This document shows positions 58,549 to 64,000 of a stretch of 64,000 bases of DNA, piece after piece. How positions within the stretch are numbered: the stretch's first letter is position 1; the number at the start of each line of letters is the position of its first letter. The notes beneath the pieces were generated by a model, which did no database searches, was not told the DNA's origin, and saw only the letters and a program-made list of their open reading frames with translations. Both the position numbers and the translations under genes were made by a program. This DNA is from Qipengyuania algicida. Its GTDB lineage: Bacteria; Pseudomonadota; Alphaproteobacteria; Sphingomonadales; Sphingomonadaceae. The stretch lies in contig NZ_WTYA01000003.1 in NCBI RefSeq assembly GCF_009828025.1, positions 1-64,000 of the forward strand. The letters run 5' to 3'.

Positions 58549-59283
58549 ATGCATTCGCCCGCCCGCCCCGTTGACCGCATACCGCCCGAGCTACTGCTGC
58601 GGGCCTATCGCGCGGGCATCTTCCCGATGGCCGATTTCCGTGACGATCCAGAGGTTTTCTGGGTCGAACCGCGCGAACGCGCGATCATTCCGGTCGATGG
58701 CTTCCACCTGTCGCGCAGCCTTGCCAAGACTCTGCGGAGAGACCGGTTCTGGGTCACTTGCGATGCCGATTTTGCCGGAGTTATCGCAGCCTGCGCCGCC
58801 CCGCGCGAAGAGCTGGCCGAAAGCTGGATCAGCGAACGAATCGAAGCGAGCTATCGCGATCTGTTCGCGAGTGGTCATGCCCATTCGATCGAATGCTGGA
58901 GCCAGGACCAAGCTGGCGAACAGCAACTCGTAGGCGGCCTGTACGGCGTAGCCTTTGATCGGGTGTTTTGCGGCGAAAGCATGTTCAGTCGTGCGACCGA
59001 TGCCAGCAAGGTGGCGCTCGCCTGGCTGGTGGCCGGACTAAGGCAGGCAGGTTACCGATTGCTCGATTGCCAGTTCATCACCGATCACCTCGCCTCGCTC
59101 GGTGCGGTGACGATTGCTCAGCAAGACTACCTTAAACGAGTCCAGTCCGCGCAGGGAACCCCGCGATGCAGCCTGCCTCAGGCGCTGGGAGAGCTGGTGG
59201 ATGCAGGCGAAGGCGACGAAGACGGTTTTGGTGCCGCTTCGCCGGGAAAACGCATCGAGCAATTCTTGACCCAGACATCGTAG
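58549..59283 (+). CDS. aat: Leucyl/phenylalanyl-tRNA--protein transferase
   Basis: A 244-residue N-end-rule enzyme that adds Leu or Phe to N-terminal Arg or Lys. Motifs: LLLRAYRAGIFPMADF, FWVEPRERAIIP, SWISERIEASYRDLF, GGLYGVAFDRVFCGESMFS and LLDCQFITDHLASLGA. ATG 58549 is preferred; an upstream in-frame start at 58477 overlaps the tRNA-Trp flank. Its last 106 bases overlap the 3' end of the DUF2155 gene on the other strand. Confidence 0.93.
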   Translation: MHSPARPVDRIPPELLLRAYRAGIFPMADFRDDPEVFWVEPRERAIIPVDGFHLSRSLAKTLRRDRFWVTCDADFAGVIAACAAPREELAESWISERIEASYRDLFASGHAHSIECWSQDQAGEQQLVGGLYGVAFDRVFCGESMFSRATDASKVALAWLVAGLRQAGYRLLDCQFITDHLASLGAVTIAQQDYLKRVQSAQGTPRCSLPQALGELVDAGEGDEDGFGAASPGKRIEQFLTQTS

Positions 59284-59714
59284 ATCGGGTTCTGAACGAC
59301 ATTGAGGCTGGGCGATTGCTTGAAGAGCCAGCCGGAAAAGATCTTGGCAAAATTTTCCGAATTGTGATTCTGGCGCACGAAGACCTGCACGAAGGCGCCG
59401 GTTTCCTCGGGCATTTCCCAGGGAGCGGTGTTCTCACAGCTCTCCAGCCGCACGATGACATCGCCGATGCGGCGCGTCTCGCCCGGTTTCATCTTGAGAT
59501 CCTGCTCGATATTGTTGCGCTTGTTGAGCAGGCCGAGCGTGGCCACCCGATCCTTGAGCGGCGTACCGCCATTCTCACCCTCGGTTTGCTTGGGCAGCGG
59601 GGCCTGCTGCTCGATATCCTTGGGAATCGAGGTTTCGTCCGGGCGCGGCGGCGGCGGCGCCTTCGAACAGGCGGCCAGCAGCACCGGCACAGCAAGAACA
59701 GCAGCCCGGCGCAT
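59178..59714 (-). CDS. DUF2155-family lipoprotein
   Basis: A 178-residue protein whose N-terminus MRRAAVLAVPVLLAACS ends in a lipobox (Cys16). The DUF2155 block is DLKMKPGETRRIGDVIVRLESCENTAPWE and FAKIFSGWLFKQSPSLNVVQNPIYDVWVKNC, with two conserved cysteines that may form a disulfide. The tail is Ser/Pro-rich. The family is common in alphaproteobacteria and of unknown role. Its stop lies inside aat, a convergent 106-bp overlap, and it lies six bases after the NDUFA12 stop. Confidence 0.88.
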   Translation of the reverse strand: MRRAAVLAVPVLLAACSKAPPPPRPDETSIPKDIEQQAPLPKQTEGENGGTPLKDRVATLGLLNKRNNIEQDLKMKPGETRRIGDVIVRLESCENTAPWEMPEETGAFVQVFVRQNHNSENFAKIFSGWLFKQSPSLNVVQNPIYDVWVKNCSMRFPGEAAPKPSSSPSPASTSSPSA

Positions 59715-59719
59715 CGCCT

Positions 59720-60115
59720 TCAGGTGTCCGGGGACCAGGCTTCGTAATCGCCGGTCGCGCTCGCGCGCTGACCTCCGCGCTCCAACGCGCCGGCTGGGCG
59801 ATAGGCGGCCTGCGTTCCGGTGGCGTTGGGCGAATAATCGGCTTCCCAGATATGTGCGGGCGGAAGATTGCTTTCGGGAACGCCTTCACCAGCACCATGC
59901 AACCAGCCGTGCCATTCGGCGGGAACGCGGCTGGCGTCGTTCGATCCGTTATAGATCACCCAGCGCCGTTCACGGCCGTCGCCCTTGGCCTTGGACCGAT
60001 AATATTCATTGCCCTGTGCATCGGTGCCGACCTGCTCGCCATGGCGGGCGGTGAACAGCGAAGTGCCGATGGTCGCACCATCCCACCAGGTGAAGATCTT
60101 TCCGAGAATGCTCAT
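59720..60115 (-). CDS. NADH:ubiquinone oxidoreductase subunit NDUFA12
   Basis: A 131-residue homologue of the mitochondrial complex I accessory subunit (B17.2). Motifs are GTSLFTARHGEQVGTDAQGNEYY, RERRWVIYNGSNDASRVPAEWHGWLH and WEADYSPNATGTQAAYRP. It binds the outer face of the peripheral arm in mitochondria and alphaproteobacteria. First gene of the NDUFA12-DUF2155 pair. Confidence 0.95.
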   Translation of the reverse strand: MSILGKIFTWWDGATIGTSLFTARHGEQVGTDAQGNEYYRSKAKGDGRERRWVIYNGSNDASRVPAEWHGWLHGAGEGVPESNLPPAHIWEADYSPNATGTQAAYRPAGALERGGQRASATGDYEAWSPDT

Positions 60116-60258
60116 GCGATAAGTCCCATGGGCGCGCGCCTAGCCGATTAGTGAGCGATCGCCAAGCGCCGAGCGCAGAATTGCGCCTTTCCTCGAACAC
60201 CTATCGGTGCGCGGCGTGCCTTGGCCTTCGTTGAATGCGTGATTTCTCGCGATCGGCA

Positions 60259-60858
60259 TTATTCCCGCACCTCGGCAACCCATTGATCGAGTTCGCCGAG
60301 TGTTGCGGCATCGATTACCACAACGGCAACCGACAGATCGTGACCGGCGCGAAGCATCGCGGCCACCTGTTTATCGCGCTGCTTGCGACGTTCGAGCGAG
60401 TCCCCGTCGTTTTCGTGGGCGGATGCCGCATTGTATGGCCCGAACCGGCGACGACGGGCATAGGCGATCGCAGCCTCGCGCCGCTCGGCTTCGCCAGGGT
60501 CCACCTCGGCACGCAGATCGGGTGCGATCCCGGCTGCGGTCAGCGCCTGCCCGACCCGTCGCGCGCCATATCCGCGCTGCAACAATCCGCGCGCCTTCGA
60601 GCGTGCGTAGCCCGCATCATCGACATACCCTTTGTCGATGAACCGCGTGACGACGGCGACGATATCAGGCGGTTCCCCACCTTCCTGCTCATCCACGTAG
60701 CCGCGTTCCCGCAGTTTGCGCTCGAGGTAGGCATGAAGCTTACCCGACGAGGTCGCAAAACGCGCCACATAAGCCAGAGCTAGCTCCTCCATCCGCGCGG
60801 GATCGAGTGGCTGGGGTTTGCGTTTTGCACGACGTCTGGAGTAAACGGGCTGGCTCAT
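60259..60858 (-). CDS. recX: RecX-family regulator
   Basis: A 199-residue helical-repeat protein: ALAYVARFATSSGKLHAYLERKLRERGY, VVTRFIDKGYVDDAGYARSKARGLLQRGYGARRVGQALTAAG, and EAAIAYARRRRFGPY. RecX inhibits or modulates RecA filaments. ATG 60858 is the natural start; the frame runs further upstream only because it is antisense to the acyl-AMP ligase gene. recA is not in the window. Divergent from the acyl-AMP ligase. Confidence 0.88.
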   Translation of the reverse strand: MSQPVYSRRRAKRKPQPLDPARMEELALAYVARFATSSGKLHAYLERKLRERGYVDEQEGGEPPDIVAVVTRFIDKGYVDDAGYARSKARGLLQRGYGARRVGQALTAAGIAPDLRAEVDPGEAERREAAIAYARRRRFGPYNAASAHENDGDSLERRKQRDKQVAAMLRAGHDLSVAVVVIDAATLGELDQWVAEVRE

Positions 60859-60987
60859 TTGCCATATTCGTGCCACAAACCTTATCAAATGGGAAAGTTT
60901 GATGACCTGAGCCGGAGGAACGGCATAAATGGGACATTTGGGGGCCACCGCCAAGGTACAGAAGAAAAACGGGTATCGCTTTAGCCT

Positions 60988-62727
60988 ATGACCGACGCCG
61001 TACTGACGCCGACGCCGAACGATTGTGATCTGCCACGCCGCAGGTCCGACTTCTCCACGTTCTGCGAGGCAATCGACTATGCCGCCTTGAGCGCCAAGGG
61101 GCTCAATTTTCACGACATGCGTGGACAACTCGAGAGGGCTTACCCTTTCGCCGAGATGCGCGAGGATGCACTGGCCATGGCCCGACGCCTGGTTGCCCAT
61201 GGCATTGCCAAGGATGATCGCGTCGCACTGGTGGCCGAGACCGGACCGGAATTTGCGGCGCTGTTCTGCGGCTGCGTCTACGCCGGGGCATGGCCGGTGC
61301 CGCTTCCGCTGCCGACGACTTTCGGCGGCAAGGAAAACTATATCGAGCAGCTTGCCGTCCAGCTTCAGAGCTGCGACCCGAAAATATTGCTCTATCCCGC
61401 CGAAATCGCCGAGATCGCCGACGCTGCCGCACAGCGTCAGCAATGTGAGGGCATGAGCTGGGAGGATTTCTCGGAGATCCCCGCCACACCCTGCGATCTG
61501 CCGCAATCCTCGCCGGACGACATCTGCTACTTGCAATATTCCAGCGGCTCGACCCGCTTTCCAACCGGCGTTGCCGTGACGCACGAAGCGTTGCTGCACA
61601 ATCTCTTCGGCCATGCCACGGCAATGGGCCTTGGCCAAAACGATCGCGTTGTCAGCTGGCTGCCCTGGTATCACGACATGGGGTTGGTCGGCTGCTTCCT
61701 TTCGCCGATTTCCAATCAAGTGAGCTGCGATTACCTGCGGACTGAGCACTTCGCGCGACGTCCGCTGGCCTGGCTGGACCTCATCAGCCGGAACACAGGC
61801 AATACGCTCAGCTATTCGCCGACTTTCGGTTATGACATCTGCGCGCGCCGGATATCCAGCCAGAGCAATGTTGCCGACCGTTTCGACCTGTCGCGCTGGC
61901 GCACGGCGGGCAATGGCGCGGACATGATCCGGCCCGACGTCATGCAGAATTTCGTCAACGCTTTCGCCGGTGCCGGGTTCAAGGCCAAGGCGTTCACGCC
62001 AAGCTATGGTCTCGCTGAATCGACTCTGGCGGTAACCGTTATGCCGCCCGGAGAAGGCATTCGCGTCGAGCTGGTCGAAGAAGAGCGCCTTTCGGGCCAG
62101 CCGCGTTCGCTCGACCGACCCGCACGCTATCGCGCGATCGTCAATTGCGGCAAGCCGCTTCCGGGTATGGAAGTGGAAATTCGCGGCGAGGCCGGACAAA
62201 TCAAGGGCGATCACCAGATCGGCAAGGTCTGGTGCCGCGGCAAGAGCGTGATGCATTCCTACTTCCGCAATCAAGAAGCAACCGACGATTGTCTGGTCGA
62301 TGGCTGGCTCGATACCGGCGATATGGGCTATATGGCCAAAGGCTATCTGTTCATCGTCGGGCGGGCGAAGGACATGATCATCATCAACGGCAAAAATCAC
62401 TGGCCGCAGGATATCGAATGGGCGGTCGAGCAGCTGCCCGGCTTCAACCACGGCGACATCGCCGCTTTCGCAGTCGAAACCGAAACCGGTGAGGAAGCAC
62501 CGGCGGTGCTGGTGCATTGCCGCGTCTCCGATCCCGAGGAGCGCATTCGCCTGCGTGACGAGATCGCTGACAAGGTGCGCTCGGTCACAGGCATGGCCTG
62601 CGTGGTCGAGTTGGTGCCACCCCGCACCTTGCCGCGCACGAGTTCGGGCAAGCTAAGCCGGGCCAAAGCCAAACGCCTGTATCTCGCTGGCGAGATCGAG
62701 CCGATCAAGCTGCCTGTCGCCGCCTGA
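60988..62727 (+). CDS. Fatty acyl-AMP ligase / acyl-CoA synthetase-like (FAAL)
   Basis: A 579-residue ANL-superfamily adenylating enzyme. Motif A3 is YLQYSSGSTRFPTGVAVTHEAL and WLPWYHDMGLVGCF follows. Motif A5 is SYGLAESTLAVTV, A7 is WLDTGDMGYMAKGYLFIVGRAKDMIIINGKNHWPQDIE, and the C-terminal Lys (SSGKLSRAKAKR) is kept. The YxSGSTRxPxGV and HDMGL patterns and long adenylation domain resemble FAALs, which make acyl-AMP for loading on carrier proteins. No PKS, NRPS or ACP gene is near, so the product pathway is unknown. Confidence 0.88.
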   Translation: MTDAVLTPTPNDCDLPRRRSDFSTFCEAIDYAALSAKGLNFHDMRGQLERAYPFAEMREDALAMARRLVAHGIAKDDRVALVAETGPEFAALFCGCVYAGAWPVPLPLPTTFGGKENYIEQLAVQLQSCDPKILLYPAEIAEIADAAAQRQQCEGMSWEDFSEIPATPCDLPQSSPDDICYLQYSSGSTRFPTGVAVTHEALLHNLFGHATAMGLGQNDRVVSWLPWYHDMGLVGCFLSPISNQVSCDYLRTEHFARRPLAWLDLISRNTGNTLSYSPTFGYDICARRISSQSNVADRFDLSRWRTAGNGADMIRPDVMQNFVNAFAGAGFKAKAFTPSYGLAESTLAVTVMPPGEGIRVELVEEERLSGQPRSLDRPARYRAIVNCGKPLPGMEVEIRGEAGQIKGDHQIGKVWCRGKSVMHSYFRNQEATDDCLVDGWLDTGDMGYMAKGYLFIVGRAKDMIIINGKNHWPQDIEWAVEQLPGFNHGDIAAFAVETETGEEAPAVLVHCRVSDPEERIRLRDEIADKVRSVTGMACVVELVPPRTLPRTSSGKLSRAKAKRLYLAGEIEPIKLPVAA

Positions 62728-62804
62728 GATCTGTTCTATCGTTTCAGCGGGAACCATCACGGCTTATATCAATTGTTAAAGCCAGGTGGATTATAAGGCA
62801 GGGC

Positions 62805-63176
62805 ATGACGGAAGCAGTAAACCTGTCAGGCAAGCGAATATTGATCGTCGAGGATAACGCTCTGCTGGCGTTCGAAATCGAATCGATTGTCGAGCAATGG
62901 GGAGCGATTCCGGTCGGCCCGGCGCTCGACCTCGCGACAGGCTTTGCATTGTTGGAAAGTGCCAGCATCGACGGAGCGTTGCTGGATATCAATCTGGGCG
63001 ATGAACAGGTCTGGCCGCTCGCCCAGTCCCTGAATGCGCGCGGCATTCCGATCGTGTTCGTCAGCGCCAATTGCAGCGATGTGGATTTTCCCGAACATTT
63101 GAGCGTCTGCGCGAAGCTCGACAAGCCCGCCCAGAGCAGGGCTATCGTCGATACTCTCTCCTGCGCAATAGCCTGA
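62805..63176 (+). CDS. Single-domain response regulator
   Basis: A 123-residue receiver domain alone. The acidic pair is VEDN (Glu15-Asp16), the phosphoacceptor Asp is in LLDINLG near 62, the switch Ser is in FVSAN and the Lys is in KLDKP. No output domain. Stand-alone receivers of this type act in phosphorelays or by protein binding; no kinase is adjacent. A 77-bp gap follows the acyl-AMP ligase gene. Confidence 0.9.
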   Translation: MTEAVNLSGKRILIVEDNALLAFEIESIVEQWGAIPVGPALDLATGFALLESASIDGALLDINLGDEQVWPLAQSLNARGIPIVFVSANCSDVDFPEHLSVCAKLDKPAQSRAIVDTLSCAIA

Positions 63177-63229
63177 CTTGCTAGTCCGCTGCGGCCCGGC
63201 AAATCATGTCGGCAAACTCACGCAAACCC

Positions 63230-63258
63230 TTGAAGCCTGTGTCTTAGATATCTAATAC
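63230..63258 (+). promoter_or_regulatory. Candidate sigma-70 promoter of the TelA-family gene
   Basis: TTGAAG (63230-63235), a 17-base spacer and TAATAC (63253-63258). It lies about 50 bases before the ATG at 63307. Confidence 0.5.
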
Positions 63259-63306
63259 AGGGTAATGTGAGGGGCTTCGGCCCGCAACGGGAGTGCGAGC
63301 GTCCAC

Positions 63307-64000
63307 ATGAGCGAAACCAAAACCACCACCGCCACCGCGACGGACCTCGAGCTGACGCCGCCCGATCCTGTGCCACAGGTCGCCCCGGAAAAGGCGTCAG
63401 GACTGGTTCCGGTGTCTGACGAGGTCAAGACCAAGCTCCAGACCAAGGTCGATGCCTTCGTCAACGAACTAGTGGCGCAGGACGCGAATTCGCCCGAATT
63501 CGGCAAGAAGGTCGACCAGCTGACCAATATGGGTCGCAAGGAAATTGCCAATGCCGCGGGTCAGTCGAACCGCTTTCTCGACCGACCGGTACGCGCGATG
63601 GACAAGGATGAAGGCGTCGGCGCCAATCTCGCCGAGCTGCGCCGCGTGGTCGAAGATCTCGATCCGGGCAAGCGGGGCAAGCTGTCGGGCACTCGCAAGA
63701 TCCTTGGCATCATCCCTTTCGGCAACAAACTCACCAATTATTTCCGCAGCTACCAGAGCGCGCAAACGCATATTCAGGATATCCTGACCCACCTTGCCAG
63801 CGGCAAGGACGAACTGCTGATGGACAACGCCGCGATCGACGTCGAGCGGCAGAAGTTGTGGGAAGCGATGGGCAATCTCGAACAGATGGTCCATATTTCC
63901 AAGGCGCTGGACGAGAAGCTCGAGGAGAAGGCCGAGGATCTCGACGCGACCGATCCGGCCAAGGCCAAGGCGATCCGCGAAACCGCACTGTTCTACGTCC
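63307..64000 (+). CDS. Toxic anion resistance protein (TelA/KlaA family), 3' end outside the window
   Basis: The first 231 codons are visible. The product has an acidic Thr/Pro-rich N-terminus, then VDAFVNELVAQDANSPEFGKKV, LSGTRKILGIIPFGNKLTNYF and a long helical coiled-coil region with QKLWEAMGNLEQMVHISKALDE. This matches TelA/KlaA, linked to tellurite and cell-envelope stress resistance; the biochemical role is unclear. The rest of the gene (usually about 400 residues in total) lies beyond the window. Confidence 0.88.
   Translation, partial: MSETKTTTATATDLELTPPDPVPQVAPEKASGLVPVSDEVKTKLQTKVDAFVNELVAQDANSPEFGKKVDQLTNMGRKEIANAAGQSNRFLDRPVRAMDKDEGVGANLAELRRVVEDLDPGKRGKLSGTRKILGIIPFGNKLTNYFRSYQSAQTHIQDILTHLASGKDELLMDNAAIDVERQKLWEAMGNLEQMVHISKALDEKLEEKAEDLDATDPAKAKAIRETALFYV

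Noticed and set aside
60259-62517. 752-codon minus-strand frame joining recX to a long N-terminal extension
   Set aside because: The extension is antisense to the acyl-AMP ligase gene and has no recognisable domain; recX starts at 60858.
62750-62777. GGAAC ... GTT pair upstream of the response regulator as an EcfG promoter
   Set aside because: The spacer between GGAAC and GTT is 20 bases, too long for the consensus of 17-18.

Overview
The window is chromosomal DNA of a GC-rich alphaproteobacterium, most likely order Sphingomonadales and probably family Erythrobacteraceae. This rests on the gene families present: PEPxWA-CTERM proteins, GapR (DUF2312), DUF1244, DUF2155, the mitochondrial-type complex I homologues NDUFA9-like and NDUFA12, a PQQ alcohol dehydrogenase, and the rpmH-rnpA-yidD-yidC-engB cluster. 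No rRNA is present, so the species cannot be fixed from the window.

Layout. Positions 1-3240 are the end of an integrated element. A tyrosine integrase sits directly downstream of tRNA-Leu(CAG), followed by an unknown protein, an AlpA-like regulator and a primase-polymerase gene. The primase is cut by an IS3-family insertion whose transposase tail and terminal inverted repeat occupy bases 1-77. The element continues leftward out of the window. From 3373 to about 22900 lie ordinary core genes: NDUFA9-like, NfeD/SPFH pair, a Tat lipoprotein hydrolase divergent from a lipoprotein PQQ-cytochrome c dehydrogenase, nitronate monooxygenase, a metzincin-type protease, lysC, ubiG, an AI-2E exporter, a GDPD/FAD monooxygenase/ArsC-like cluster, yebC-(new small membrane ORF)-ruvC, and a stress SDR with a likely EcfG promoter. 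One AT-rich gene of unknown function (23044-23991) interrupts this. Next come pyk-poxB, gltX-deacetylase, a GGDEF-EAL protein and a PEPxWA-CTERM von Willebrand protein.

The transcription/translation block is rearranged. rpoB-rpoC lie on the minus strand and rplJ-rplL on the plus strand, diverging around a small repeat-rich lipoprotein gene. tRNA-Trp, secE and nusG lie about 12-14 kb away, with rplK-rplA absent. rplJL has a recognisable L10 leader. Both rplJ and rpmH have a promoter-like sequence followed at once by a hairpin and T-tract. Beyond 44.7 kb are a dicarboxylate symporter, dapE, a cupin, an S1/P1 nuclease, a GST, a VOC protein, a second PEPxWA-CTERM protein and the rpmH-rnpA-yidD-yidC-engB operon. 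Next to rpmH is a decay zone (54564-55725). It holds a comM pseudogene with a one-base frameshift and a large internal deletion, a C-terminal fragment of a TauD-type dioxygenase, and a five-copy heptanucleotide repeat. The right end carries a GT87 membrane enzyme, aat, DUF2155, NDUFA12, recX, a stand-alone fatty acyl-AMP ligase, an orphan response regulator and the start of a TelA-family gene.

No CRISPR array, restriction, toxin-antitoxin, retron or biosynthetic cluster was seen. I did not find a clearly new multi-gene system. The most noteworthy signals are the split beta operon, the promoter-hairpin arrangement, the degraded comM/tauD zone, the AT-rich orphan gene and small coupled membrane ORFs.
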